Assembly (NCBI RefSeq): GCF_014303735.1 | Contig: NZ_CP060296.1 | Coordinates: 2,677,501-2,741,500, forward strand | Source: Variovorax sp. PAMC28562 | GTDB lineage: Bacteria > Pseudomonadota > Gammaproteobacteria > Burkholderiales > Burkholderiaceae_C | Direction of reading: 5' to 3' | Length of the DNA: 64,000 nt | Shown: positions 35,637 to 44,037 of the stretch, in pieces | How the letters are laid out: each line of letters opens with the position of its first letter | Position numbering within the stretch: position 1 is the stretch's first letter | Made by a program: the position numbers and the translations under genes | Notes under the pieces: model-generated | Told to the model about the DNA's origin: nothing | Databases searched by the model: none | What the model saw: only the letters and a program-made list of their open reading frames with translations

Positions 35637-36050
35637 TCAACGCAGGCCGCCGCCGCTCGCGTCTTCTTTCCGCTGGATGAGCTCGATCTTGTAGCCGTCG
35701 GGATCCGTCACGAAGGCGATCACCGTGCTGCCGCCCTTGACCGGACCGGCCTCGCGCGTGACGTTGCCGCCCGCTGCCTTGATCTTGTCGCAGGCCGCGT
35801 AGGCATCGGGCACACCGAGAGCGATGTGGCCATAGGCGCTGCCGAGGTCGTAGCTTTCCGTGCCCCAGTTGTAGGTGAGTTCGATCTCGGCCTGCGCCGG
35901 GTTGCCTTCGCCATAGCCGATGAAGGCCAGGCTGTACTTGTATTCGGGGTTCTCGGACGTGCGCAGCAGGTTCATGCCTAGCACCTTCGTGTAGAAGTCG
36001 ATCGAACGCTGCAGGTTGCCGACGCGCAGCATCGTGTGAAGTAATCTCAT
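35637..36050 (-). CDS. gloA: Lactoylglutathione lyase (glyoxalase I)
   Basis: Converts the hemithioacetal of methylglyoxal and glutathione to lactoylglutathione. The 137-residue protein carries the metal ligands H5, E57, H75 and E123 in MLLHT-like, [15 protein letters not shown] and YKIELIQ contexts, as in nickel-type GloA. It is convergent with the HAD gene (stops one base apart) and is followed upstream on the minus strand by the thioesterase gene, 51 bases away. It is probably a single-gene unit. Confidence 0.95.
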   Translation of the reverse strand: MRLLHTMLRVGNLQRSIDFYTKVLGMNLLRTSENPEYKYSLAFIGYGEGNPAQAEIELTYNWGTESYDLGSAYGHIALGVPDAYAACDKIKAAGGNVTREAGPVKGGSTVIAFVTDPDGYKIELIQRKEDASGGGLR

Positions 36051-36101
36051 TTTGGGAATTCTTGTTGTCGTGGAAACCGCGATTTTGGCGCGCCGCGCCT
36101 T

Positions 36102-36644
36102 TTAGCGCTTGGGGAGTTCGAACACCAGGCAAGTCGTGGTGGCATGCGCGTAGAGCGTGCCGTCGGGGCCGACGAGGCGGGCCTCGGCGGTGGCCAGCTG
36201 GCGGCCGCAGTGGATCACCTTGCCGATGGCGCGCACGCGTTGCACTTTGGGCGTGAGGGCCTTGACGTAGTTGACGCCGAGTTCGGCTGTCGTGTAGCCC
36301 CGGCCGGGCGGCATCATCGTGTGGACCGAGCAACCCAATGCCGAGTCGAGCATCGTGGCGGCCCAGCCACCGTGGATCGTGCCCAGTGGATTCAGGTGCT
36401 CGGCCAGCGGTTCGCCCTGAAAGATCGCCACGCCGGCGCTGACTTCGACGACGGTGAAGTTCAGTGTCTCGGCAATCGCGGCATAGGGAATCTTGCCATC
36501 CATCATGGCCTGCATTACTTCGAGACCGGTCAGGCCTTCGATGTCTTCCGATCGCGCAACGCCTGGTCCGGGGCCGGCGTGCAGCAGCGCGTTCACTTCG
36601 GTTTCTCTCGCGATCCAGGCTTCGAGCTGGTTGTTATCTGACAC
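36102..36644 (-). CDS. PaaI family thioesterase (hotdog fold)
   Basis: Acyl-CoA thioesterase-like protein of 180 residues with the hotdog-fold motif NPLGTIHGGWAATMLDSALGC around residues 90-110 and a central strand (YTTAELGVNYVKAL). Such enzymes hydrolyse aromatic or short-chain acyl-CoAs. The start at 36644 lies next to a tandem MarR-type operator that also precedes the divergent marR gene, so it is probably the main target of that repressor. Confidence 0.9.
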   Translation of the reverse strand: MSDNNQLEAWIARETEVNALLHAGPGPGVARSEDIEGLTGLEVMQAMMDGKIPYAAIAETLNFTVVEVSAGVAIFQGEPLAEHLNPLGTIHGGWAATMLDSALGCSVHTMMPPGRGYTTAELGVNYVKALTPKVQRVRAIGKVIHCGRQLATAEARLVGPDGTLYAHATTTCLVFELPKR

Positions 36645-36661
36645 GGGAATTCTTTCGACAG

Positions 36662-36695
36662 TTGTAGATGCAACTATTGTAGATACAATAGTTGC
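36662..36695. promoter_or_regulatory. Tandem MarR operator in the divergent thioesterase/marR promoter
   Basis: Two direct copies of TTGTAGAT(G/A)CAA, at 36662-36673 and 36677-36688, lie 15 bases apart. The second is a perfect 5-2-5 palindrome (TTGTAGATACAA), nested in a longer perfect inverted repeat with 12-base arms from 36670 to 36695. The pair ends two bases before the MarR start codon and 17 bases from the thioesterase start. This is a classic layout for repression in both directions. It is also so close to the MarR ATG that the gene may be leaderless or poorly translated. Confidence 0.88.
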
Positions 36696-36697
36696 TC

Positions 36698-37171
36698 ATG
36701 AAAGCTGCCACCGCGACACGAATCGAGCCCCAGGACTGTACCAACTTCAAGCTGCGCAGCCTGGGCCGGGTGGTGTCACGGCATTACGACGGCGCGCTGA
36801 CTGAGTGCGGGCTCAAGACTTCGCAGTATTCACTGTTGTCGCATGTCATCAAGTTGGGCCCGTTGCGCCCCATCGATCTGGCGCGCGCTATGAACGTCGA
36901 GGCTTCGACCCTCACCCGCAATCTCAAGCCGCTGCTGGTGGCCGGCTATCTCACGCAATGCGAGGGCGTGGATGCGCGGAGTCGGCTCATCAGCATCACC
37001 GATGTAGGCCGTGTCAAGCGCGTCGAAGCGCAACGCCTGTGGCGCAGCGCACAGCTCGACCTCAACCGAATCCTGGGTGCGGATCGCGTGCTGGCATTGC
37101 ATCAGCTGGTCGACGACTCACTCGAGTTGCTCGGTGCCGATGCGATGGCAGCGGCTGCGCAAGAGAGCTGA
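36698..37171 (+). CDS. MarR family transcriptional regulator
   Basis: Winged-helix regulator of 157 residues, probably dimeric, that would repress until a phenolic or acyl-CoA-type ligand binds. The DNA-binding part is at about residues 45-90 (PIDLARAMNVEASTLTRNLKPLLVAGYL and ARSRLISITDVG). The ATG at 36698 is used because it follows the operator and begins normally; a TTG at 36692 is a weaker alternative. There is no ribosome-binding site upstream of 36698, so translation may be leaderless. Targets are likely itself, the thioesterase and perhaps the MFS gene downstream. Confidence 0.9.
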   Translation: MKAATATRIEPQDCTNFKLRSLGRVVSRHYDGALTECGLKTSQYSLLSHVIKLGPLRPIDLARAMNVEASTLTRNLKPLLVAGYLTQCEGVDARSRLISITDVGRVKRVEAQRLWRSAQLDLNRILGADRVLALHQLVDDSLELLGADAMAAAAQES

Positions 37172-37246
37172 CGTTCGTACAGCGTTCGCTCCTCCTCACG
37201 TTTTCGTCCCGTCTTTTAGATCCCTTTTTTTAGTCGCAGAGGTCGC

Positions 37247-38581
37247 ATGTTCGCTCCCCAGTTCTCCGCATGGCTGCAGCGCCGCGGCATCCATTACGGC
37301 TGGATCATTGCCGCCGTCACCTTCCTGACGATGCTGATGATGTCAGCCGCGCTCGGCTTACCCGGCGCGATGATGCAACCGCTCGGCAAGGAGTTCGGCT
37401 GGAGCACCGAGCAGGTGTCGTCGGCGCTGGCATTGCGCTTTGCGCTGTTTGGGCTCATGGGTCCGTTCGCGGCGGTGTTAATGGAGCGCTACGGCCTGCG
37501 CGCGGTGATGTGCGTCGGGCTGGCGCTGGTCGGTTCGGGCATGGCGCTCGTCACGCTGGCATCGCAGCTCTGGCAACTCTTCATCGTCTGGAGCCTGATG
37601 CTCGGCATCGGTACCGGCATGACTGCCCTCGTGCTTGGCGCGGTGGTGGCTAACCGCTGGTTCGTCGGGCGACGCGGGCTGGTCATCGGCATGTTGACGG
37701 CCAGTTCGGCGACGGGGCAACTGGCTTTCTTGCCGGTGGCAGCATGGATGATCGAACACTGGGGCTGGCGTTCCGCCACCGTGCCGGTGTTCTTCGGCGC
37801 CATCGTGATTGCGTTGCTGTGCTTGCTGCTTGTGCGCAACCGGCCGTCCGATCTCGGTCTGCTGCCCTATGGCCAGACGCCCGCCGCGGCCGGCGCAGCA
37901 CCGCCGCCGCCGCCCGCGATGGTCATGAACTGGCGCACGCCTTTCATCACGCTGCGTGAAGCCTCGTCCAACAAGACGTTCTGGATCCTCGCCGGCACCT
38001 TCTTCATCTGCGGGCTCAGCACCAACGGGCTGGTGCAGACCCACTTTATTTCGCTATGCGGCGACAACGGCATGGGCGCCGTACCTGCTGCATCGGTGCT
38101 GGCGATGATGGGCGCGTTCGACTTCGTCGGCACCATCATGTCGGGCTGGCTGTCCGACCGCTACGACAACCGCAAGCTGCTCTTCTGGTACTACGGCCTC
38201 CGTGGCCTGTCGCTGTTCTGGCTGCCGCATTCCGAGTTCACGATCTACGGCCTGGGCCTGTTCGCGATGTTCTACGGGCTCGACTGGATCGCGACCGTGC
38301 CGCCGACGGTCAAGCTCGCCGGCGTCACCTTCGGTCCGCAAAAGGTCGGTCTGGTGTTCGGCTGGATCTTTGCAGCGCATCAGCTCGGTGCGGCTACGGC
38401 GGCCTATGGCGCTGGCTTCGCGCGCACCTTGCTGTTGACCTACAGCCCGGCTCTGTATGCCGCTGGCGCTGCGTGCCTGCTGGCCGCGGTGCTGGTGCTG
38501 CTGATCAAGCGTCCTGCAGGCCCTGCTTCGGCAGCGCCAGTCAAACGACCCGCCGCGCCGACCAGCGTTGCGCGCGCTTGA
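37247..38581 (+). CDS. MFS transporter
   Basis: Major facilitator of 444 residues with 12 helices. Motif A-like residues appear in VLMERYGLRAVMCV and SGWLSDRYDNRKLLF. The N-terminus (IHYGWIIAAVTFLTMLMMSA) and overall pattern are those of the oxalate/formate or monocarboxylate type. A cytoplasmic Pro-rich patch of about 20 residues lies in the middle loop (AAPPPPPAMV). It starts 75 bases after the MarR gene on the same strand and is followed after ten bases by a MATE gene, so the three may be cotranscribed and MarR-controlled. Confidence 0.9.
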   Translation: MFAPQFSAWLQRRGIHYGWIIAAVTFLTMLMMSAALGLPGAMMQPLGKEFGWSTEQVSSALALRFALFGLMGPFAAVLMERYGLRAVMCVGLALVGSGMALVTLASQLWQLFIVWSLMLGIGTGMTALVLGAVVANRWFVGRRGLVIGMLTASSATGQLAFLPVAAWMIEHWGWRSATVPVFFGAIVIALLCLLLVRNRPSDLGLLPYGQTPAAAGAAPPPPPAMVMNWRTPFITLREASSNKTFWILAGTFFICGLSTNGLVQTHFISLCGDNGMGAVPAASVLAMMGAFDFVGTIMSGWLSDRYDNRKLLFWYYGLRGLSLFWLPHSEFTIYGLGLFAMFYGLDWIATVPPTVKLAGVTFGPQKVGLVFGWIFAAHQLGAATAAYGAGFARTLLLTYSPALYAAGAACLLAAVLVLLIKRPAGPASAAPVKRPAAPTSVARA

Positions 38582-38591
38582 GAGAGATGAG

Positions 38592-40001
38592 ATGACGGTG
38601 ACCACCATCGACCCGCGCACCCGTCTCCTGCTCGAAGCACCGATCGTCCCGACGCTCCTGCGACTCGCCGCACCCAATATCGTCGTGATGGTGGCGCAGG
38701 CCGCCGTCGGTCTCATCGAAACCTACTTCGTCGGCAAGCTCGGTCTCGACGCGCTCGCAGGCATGGCGCTGGTGTTCCCGATCGTCATGCTGATGCAGAT
38801 GACGTCGGCGGGCGCGATGGGCGGCGGCATCGCTTCGTCGATTGCACGCGCGCTCGGTGCGGGTCGTCGTGACGATGCCGACGCACTGGTGGTGCACGCC
38901 GGCGTGATCGCTCTCGGTTTCGGCGTGGCGTTCTCTGCGGTGCTATTGCTCGGCGGGCGCTGGTTGTATGCGCTGATGGGCGGAAGCGGCGCGGCGCTCG
39001 AAGCGGCGCTGACGTACTCGCACTGGGTCTTCGCCGGTGCGATCCTGGTGTGGATGTTCAACTCGCTCGCGGCGGTGATTCGCGGCACCGGCAACATGGC
39101 GGTGCCAGCCAACGTGACGGTCGTGGGCGTGGTTTTTTTGATCCCGGTATCGCCGTTGCTGATCTTCGGATGGGGTCCGATTCCGGGCATGGGCATTGCG
39201 GGTGGCGCGATCGCTTTGCTGCTGTATTACCTGGGTGGCACCATCGCGCTGCTCCTGTACCTGCGGTCGAACCGTAGCTTGCTGAAACCCAAGGTCCCTG
39301 GCGTCAAGCTGCGTTGGACTCTGTTTCGCGACATCCTGGTCATCGGCCTGGTCGGCTCGATCTCGACCGTGGCGACCAATCTGTCGATCGGCATCGCGAC
39401 CGCGTTGTCGGGTCACTTCGGCTCCGGTGCCATCGCCGGATACGGTACCGCTTCACGGCTCGAATATTTGCTGGTGCCGCTGGTGTTCGGCCTCGGCGCG
39501 CCGCTGGTCGCGATGGTTGGTACCTGCATCGGCGCGGGTCAGCGCGAGCGCGCCATGCGGGCCGCGTGGACTGGTGCGGCAATGGCGTTCGCGCTGACCG
39601 AAGTCCTCGGCATCGCGGCGGCGATCTTTCCGCGCGAATGGCTCGGCCTGTTCGGGAACGATCCGGCGATGCTGGAGACCGGTTCGCAGTACCTGCGCGC
39701 GGCGGGCCCGATGTACGGCTTCTTCGGCGTAGGTCTGGTGCTGTACTTCGCGTCGCAGGGCGCGGGTCGCTTGTTGTGGCCGGTGATCGGCAACCTGGCT
39801 CGCCTCGCGGTCGCGGGCATCGGTGGTTGGCTGGCTCTGCGATGGGGCGGCCAGCTTGTGCAGGTCTTCACGATGCAGGGCGTTGCGATGGTGGTCTACG
39901 GCATCGTCATCGCGTCGGCCATTGCTGGCGGCGCCTGGTTCGGCCGGGTCGGCTGGCCGAGCAGCACGGCCGGATTGCTCCGGCGGCTGCGGCAGGCCTG
40001 A
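38592..40001 (+). CDS. MATE family efflux transporter
   Basis: Multidrug and toxin extrusion transporter of 469 residues with 12 helices in two symmetric halves. Typical MATE stretches are TYFVGKLGLDALAGMALVFP in the first half and GAIAGYGTASRLEYLLVPLVFGLG in the second. It would export cationic drugs in exchange for protons or sodium. The ATG at 38592 follows GAGAGAT and is preferred over one at 38568. It starts ten bases after the MFS gene, which suggests a joint unit. A GC hairpin (39996-40013) without a T-run overlaps its end. Confidence 0.9.
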   Translation: MTVTTIDPRTRLLLEAPIVPTLLRLAAPNIVVMVAQAAVGLIETYFVGKLGLDALAGMALVFPIVMLMQMTSAGAMGGGIASSIARALGAGRRDDADALVVHAGVIALGFGVAFSAVLLLGGRWLYALMGGSGAALEAALTYSHWVFAGAILVWMFNSLAAVIRGTGNMAVPANVTVVGVVFLIPVSPLLIFGWGPIPGMGIAGGAIALLLYYLGGTIALLLYLRSNRSLLKPKVPGVKLRWTLFRDILVIGLVGSISTVATNLSIGIATALSGHFGSGAIAGYGTASRLEYLLVPLVFGLGAPLVAMVGTCIGAGQRERAMRAAWTGAAMAFALTEVLGIAAAIFPREWLGLFGNDPAMLETGSQYLRAAGPMYGFFGVGLVLYFASQGAGRLLWPVIGNLARLAVAGIGGWLALRWGGQLVQVFTMQGVAMVVYGIVIASAIAGGAWFGRVGWPSSTAGLLRRLRQA

Positions 40002-40043
40002 TCCGCCAGGCCGTCTCGCCACTTCGCCGCTTGGGCGGTCTAC

Positions 40044-40358
40044 TCAACGACGATAAGGATTGTTCGGCGCGCGGTCGTAGCGATTGGGCACGCCGTCACG
40101 GTCGTTGTCCCAGCGCCCGCGGCGATGATCCCAACGGCGGCGATCTTCCCAGCGACGATCGTTATGGCGGTAATGGTTCGGCGCGTTGTAATAGCGCGGC
40201 GGCGGGCGATGGTAGTAGCCGGGCGGTGGCGGAGCGGGCACGACGTAGACCTGCGCCTGGATGGTGTGGCCACCGAACGGCTGCGCCTGTGCTGCGGTGC
40301 CGATGGCACCGAGCGACAGAAGGGCCGCTGCGGCAATGACGAAAGAGAGCTTTTTCAT
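40044..40358 (-). CDS. Small secreted basic protein with a DxDGVPN-type motif
   Basis: A 104-residue protein with a clear signal peptide (MKKLSFVIAAAALLSLGAIGTAAQA). The mature part is very basic and aromatic: a Pro/Tyr stretch (PPPPGYYHRPPPRYYN), an RRWEDRRRWDHRRGRW block, and a final DRDGVPNRYDRAPNNPYRR. The last resembles the thrombospondin type 3 or OmpA-linked calcium loop DxDGVPDxxDxxPxxP. I do not know a function. It may bind cell-wall polymers or nucleic acid. It is convergent with MATE and stands alone. Confidence 0.75.
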   Translation of the reverse strand: MKKLSFVIAAAALLSLGAIGTAAQAQPFGGHTIQAQVYVVPAPPPPGYYHRPPPRYYNAPNHYRHNDRRWEDRRRWDHRRGRWDNDRDGVPNRYDRAPNNPYRR

Positions 40359-40465
40359 GGCAACTCCGATGGAGTGATAAGAGCCACTATCGTCGCCGGC
40401 CGATGTGAAGTCTTTGTAAGCCGCACGCGAAGTGTCATGAATAACTGTAAGCCGTCAGTGGCCGT

Positions 40466-41266
40466 TCAGCCTCGGTGTCTGCCTGCAGTCAGCGGTGCAA
40501 ACGCCGATGCGGGCGCGGGCAGCATCCGTCGCAGCGCGTCAAAGAACAGGTCCGACTGTTCGCGTTCGCTTTGCACCTGCGCGGCGACCTTTGCCGCCAG
40601 CCGTGCATCGACCGGCGCCAGTGGCCGGCCGGTCGATTGCGCAATGACCTGATGCAGGCACGCGCGCTCGAGGTAGTACAGGTCGTCGTACGCGTGCGCG
40701 ATGGAGGCGCCGGCGACGATCACGCCGTGATTCGCCAGAAAGGCCACGTCCTTGCCCGCCATCGCATGCGCGATGCGTTCGCCTTCTGCATCGTCGAGCG
40801 CGAGGCCGTTGTAGTGGCCGTCGATCGCGATGCGGTCCATGAAGCGCATTGCGTTCTGGCTCAGCGTCGGATCGAGCGCGCGGTCTGCGGTCAGCGTGAG
40901 TGCCGTCGCGTAAGGCATGTGGCAGTGCAGCACCACGGCATGGCCGGTGATGCGGTGCACCGCGCCGTGGATGAAGAGGGCGGTCGGCTCCACGCGATGT
41001 CGCCCGGCCAGCACGTTGCCCCGCACGTCGATCAATACGATGTCGTCGGCGCCAATCTCGCTCCAGTGCAGCCCGCGCGGGTTGATGAGGTAGCGGTCTT
41101 GCGCGCCGGGCAACAGCACGCTGAAGTGGTTGCAGACGCCTTCGGACAAGTCGTGGTGGGCAGCGGCACGCAATGCGAGCGCGAGATCGTCGCGCAGCTG
41201 GCGCACTGCCGGGCTGGCGTAGTCGGCCTCGGCGGATGGCGCAAAGGCTGAAGGCAAGGCGCTCAT
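40466..41266 (-). CDS. Class II aldolase/adducin family protein
   Basis: A 266-residue zinc-dependent aldolase-type protein. The metal site appears as VVLHCHMPYATAL, and the downstream NHGVIVAGAS is the adducin-family motif that supplies another histidine. Relatives split or epimerise sugar phosphates, such as fuculose-1-phosphate or ribulose-5-phosphate, and some act as decarboxylases. Its ATG overlaps the stop of dgoA by one base (TGATG), so it is part of the sugar-acid unit; its exact substrate there is not clear. Confidence 0.85.
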   Translation of the reverse strand: MSALPSAFAPSAEADYASPAVRQLRDDLALALRAAAHHDLSEGVCNHFSVLLPGAQDRYLINPRGLHWSEIGADDIVLIDVRGNVLAGRHRVEPTALFIHGAVHRITGHAVVLHCHMPYATALTLTADRALDPTLSQNAMRFMDRIAIDGHYNGLALDDAEGERIAHAMAGKDVAFLANHGVIVAGASIAHAYDDLYYLERACLHQVIAQSTGRPLAPVDARLAAKVAAQVQSEREQSDLFFDALRRMLPAPASAFAPLTAGRHRG

Positions 41267-41913
41267 CAAGTGCGCACCACGCCGTTGTACGCAGCGACGA
41301 AAGCCATGGCTGTGTCGCGCACCGCCGACGCTTCTTTGCCAGGCTTGTACAACGACGAGCCGATGCCGAAACCGGTCGCGCCTGCGGCCCGCCATTCCGT
41401 CATGTTGCTCGGCGTGATGCCGCCCACCGGCATCAGCGGCGTGCCAGACGGCAGGACCGCCAGCAAAGCCTTCACGACGCTCGGCGAGGCCAGTTCGGCC
41501 GGAAACAGCTTGAGCCCGGTGGCACCCGCCGCCAATGCGCCGAAAGCTTCGGTGGGCGTCATCACACCGGGCAGGCAGACCATGCCGAGCCGCGCGGCTT
41601 CGGCGACGACGTCGGCGTTGAAGTTGGGAGAGACGATCAGCTCACCACCTGCTTCCCGCACTTGATGAACCTGTGCCACGGAAAGCACCGTGCCCGCGCC
41701 CACAAGTGCCTGCGGAAAGCGCGCGCGCAACAGCGCGATGCTCTCGTACGGCTGCGGTGAGTTGAGCGGCACTTCGAGCAGCCTGAAGCCGGGCTCGACG
41801 ATGGCATCGCCAACGGCATTCGCTTCCCCGGGCGACAGGCCGCGCAGGATGGCGACAAGCGGAAGTTGGCGCACTGCGGCGCTGAATTTTTCTAGTGGGG
41901 TCATGTTGTTCAT
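41266..41913 (-). CDS. dgoA: 2-dehydro-3-deoxy-6-phosphogalactonate aldolase
   Basis: Aldolase of the DeLey-Doudoroff pathway that splits KDPGal into pyruvate and glyceraldehyde 3-phosphate. The 215-residue protein has E47 in LLEVPLNSPQPYESI and the Schiff-base lysine K135 in TGLKLFPAE; the N-terminal VAILRGLSPGEA is diagnostic of DgoA rather than Eda. It follows dgoK with a gap of 32 bases and overlaps the class II aldolase gene. An ATG nine bases downstream of the chosen start (41904) is possible. Confidence 0.95.
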   Translation of the reverse strand: MNNMTPLEKFSAAVRQLPLVAILRGLSPGEANAVGDAIVEPGFRLLEVPLNSPQPYESIALLRARFPQALVGAGTVLSVAQVHQVREAGGELIVSPNFNADVVAEAARLGMVCLPGVMTPTEAFGALAAGATGLKLFPAELASPSVVKALLAVLPSGTPLMPVGGITPSNMTEWRAAGATGFGIGSSLYKPGKEASAVRDTAMAFVAAYNGVVRT

Positions 41914-41945
41914 GAGGGTTTTTAGAGTTGGACCGTGACCCGTCG

Positions 41946-42842
41946 TCAGGCCGCTGCTTTTTGATAAGCCGAAAGCGCATGCAGTCCGGCCCAGGTCGCT
42001 TCGGCGCCGAGCGTGTGATTGGCGACGCCGATTGTTCGCAGCGCCAGGGCGTAGCGTTCGGTCAGTGCGGGCGAGCCGATGAGTACCACTTCGCCGACGC
42101 CATGCAGCGACTGCGTGCGAAGCTCTTCACCGATGAGCAAGCCTGAAAGATAGCTCGCCACCTCGGCTTTGGGCATGCGGTCGAACAAGGGAAGCGAGCG
42201 CGCACCGAAAGCGTTGTGCAGCACGCCCTGGCCGTTGTCGGTTTGCGTCACGCCCTGCAAAAACGCGGCCTCGTCGAGCGGCGCGGTCGCATCCAGCATG
42301 CGTGCGAGGATCGAATGCTGGCTCAGCAGCGCATAGAACTCGCCGGTCATGAAGGTGCGAAAACCAGCAACGCGGCCCTTGCGCACGACGACCCATTTGT
42401 TGTGTGTGCCCGGCAGCACGAAGACGCCTTCGTCGCGCCCCATCAAAGCCATCGCGCCGAAGATCTGTACCTCTTCGCCGCGCATCACATCCGGCACGCC
42501 GTCGTGCTCGTCGCTGAGGCCCGGCACCATCGAAATCGTTCGCTCCGGATTGCTTTCGATGTCGACGATGCTGTTGCCGACCTCGACCCTGCCGGCCGGG
42601 CATCCGCAGTAGGGCGCCTCGATCCAGCCCTGCTTGCTGCCGGCCATGCCGGAGATCAGGCAGCGCGAACCGCGAGGCCGCATCCACTCGCCGAAGAGCG
42701 ACTCGAAGACGGCGGGAAATTCGCCGGGCGGCACGGTCAGGATGCCGCGCGGATGGCTTTGCTCTTCGAGCACGCGCCCCCTGTCATCGAGCAGCGCGCC
42801 ACGCAGCGAACTCGTGCCCCAATCGATCGCGACCAGATTCAT
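41946..42842 (-). CDS. dgoK: 2-dehydro-3-deoxygalactonokinase
   Basis: Phosphorylates 2-keto-3-deoxygalactonate with ATP; first gene of the unit. The 298-residue protein begins MNLVAIDWGTSSLRGALLDD (the ASKHA phosphate-1 motif), and carries ISGMAGSKQGWIEAPY, LPGTHNKWV and TFMTGEFYALLSQHSIL, all typical of DgoK. Galactonate dehydratase (DgoD) is not adjacent. The order dgoK-dgoA-class II aldolase, with a divergent Bug receptor gene across 107 bases, suggests a small galactonate-related catabolic module. Confidence 0.95.
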   Translation of the reverse strand: MNLVAIDWGTSSLRGALLDDRGRVLEEQSHPRGILTVPPGEFPAVFESLFGEWMRPRGSRCLISGMAGSKQGWIEAPYCGCPAGRVEVGNSIVDIESNPERTISMVPGLSDEHDGVPDVMRGEEVQIFGAMALMGRDEGVFVLPGTHNKWVVVRKGRVAGFRTFMTGEFYALLSQHSILARMLDATAPLDEAAFLQGVTQTDNGQGVLHNAFGARSLPLFDRMPKAEVASYLSGLLIGEELRTQSLHGVGEVVLIGSPALTERYALALRTIGVANHTLGAEATWAGLHALSAYQKAAA

Positions 42843-42949
42843 ATTCGGATTCTCTCTTTCGTCAGTTGGCGTTCAGGGTTTGTCCTGCGGAAAACCGGTT
42901 TCATTGCACATACGATGGGCGCCGCCCCAATTCTCCTGAGACTCGTTTC

Positions 42950-43927
42950 ATGTCGCATTTTCAAGGTATCCGTCGCAGGCACGCCCTGCAGGCGCTCGGC
43001 GCAGTGGCGCTTCCGCTGTCGTCGCTCTCCGCATGGGCCGACGACTACCCGAACAAGGCGATCGAACTCGTTGTTCCGGCATCGGCCGGCGGCGGTACCG
43101 ATGCGCTCGCGCGTGCTTTCTCGGAGGCGGTCAAAAAGTATCTGCCGCAACCCGTGGTGGTCAATGACAAGCCCGGTGCCAGCGGCGTCGTAGGCATGAG
43201 CGACGTGCTCAATGGCAAGTCGGATGGCTACAAGGTTTGCGTCGTCATCGCCGAGTTGGTCATTCTTCCGCATCTCGGTCTGGCCAAGTTCAGCTATGCC
43301 GACTTTCAGCCGATCGCTCGCCTGAACGCCGACCCGGCCGCCATCACGGTGCAGGCCAGCGCGCCGTGGAACACCATCGAAGAGTTCATCGCAGCTGCCA
43401 AGGCGAAGCCCGATGAGATGAAGGTCGGCAACTCCGGCAACGGATCGATCTGGCATCTTGCCGCGGCGGGCTTCGAAGACAAGACCGGCGTCAAGTTCAA
43501 CCACGTGCCCTATCAGGGTGCGGCGCCGGGTGTCGTGGCGCTGCTCGGCGGCCACATCGACGCGGTGGCTGTGAGCCCCGGCGAGGTGGCGGCACACGTG
43601 CAGGGCGGCAAGCTGAAGATGCTCGCCGTGATGGCCGATCAGCGGCTGAAAGGCTTCCCCAACGTGCCGACGCTGAAAGAACGCAAGATCGATTTGTCTA
43701 TCGGCACTTGGCGTGGGCTGGCCGTGCACAAGTCGACGTCGCCAGACATCGCGATGGTGCTGCGCACCGCCACACGCAAGGCCGCCGAAGAGCCCGTGCT
43801 GCGGGAGCAACTCGACAAGTTGAATCTCGGGTTTTCGTACCTCGACGCGCCGGAGTTCGGCCAGGCGATGCAGCGCGACAACGAATACTTCAAGGCGCTG
43901 GTGCAGAAACTGGGCATCAAGGCCTGA
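42950..43927 (+). CDS. Tripartite tricarboxylate transporter substrate-binding protein (Bug family)
   Basis: Periplasmic receptor of 325 residues in the Bug family, extremely expanded in Burkholderiales. The signal peptide carries paired arginines (RRRHALQALGAVALPLSSLSAWA). The mature part starts DDYPNKAIELVVPASAGGGTDALAR, and PYQGAAPGVVALLGGHIDAV is the conserved ligand loop. The ATG at 42950 is the one that gives the signal peptide; a GTG or ATG further up is not needed. No membrane subunits (tctA, tctB) are beside it, as is common for Bug proteins. A sugar acid is a reasonable ligand given the divergent dgo genes. Confidence 0.93.
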   Translation: MSHFQGIRRRHALQALGAVALPLSSLSAWADDYPNKAIELVVPASAGGGTDALARAFSEAVKKYLPQPVVVNDKPGASGVVGMSDVLNGKSDGYKVCVVIAELVILPHLGLAKFSYADFQPIARLNADPAAITVQASAPWNTIEEFIAAAKAKPDEMKVGNSGNGSIWHLAAAGFEDKTGVKFNHVPYQGAAPGVVALLGGHIDAVAVSPGEVAAHVQGGKLKMLAVMADQRLKGFPNVPTLKERKIDLSIGTWRGLAVHKSTSPDIAMVLRTATRKAAEEPVLREQLDKLNLGFSYLDAPEFGQAMQRDNEYFKALVQKLGIKA

Positions 43928-43968
43928 GCCCAACGAACTGCCGCACCGTGGTGGTTGCGGCACAAAAC

Positions 43969-43994
43969 AAAAAAGGCGCCGAGGCGCCTTTTTT
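43969..43994. terminator. Bidirectional Rho-independent terminator between the Bug gene and the helicase
   Basis: GGCGCC repeated around a GA centre, flanked by AAAAAA on the left and TTTTTT on the right. It can form a GC-rich hairpin with a T-run on either strand. It lies 42 bases after the Bug gene and 43 bases after the convergent helicase gene, so it can end both. Confidence 0.9.
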
Positions 43995-44037
43995 GTTGAT
44001 CGAGTTTCGATCGATTTGTTCGTGATGCGGTCCGCGA

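Noticed and set aside
39996..40013. Hairpin GGCCTG-ATCCGC-CAGGCC at the end of the MATE gene
   Set aside because: It has no T-run and partly lies inside the coding end; terminator status is doubtful.
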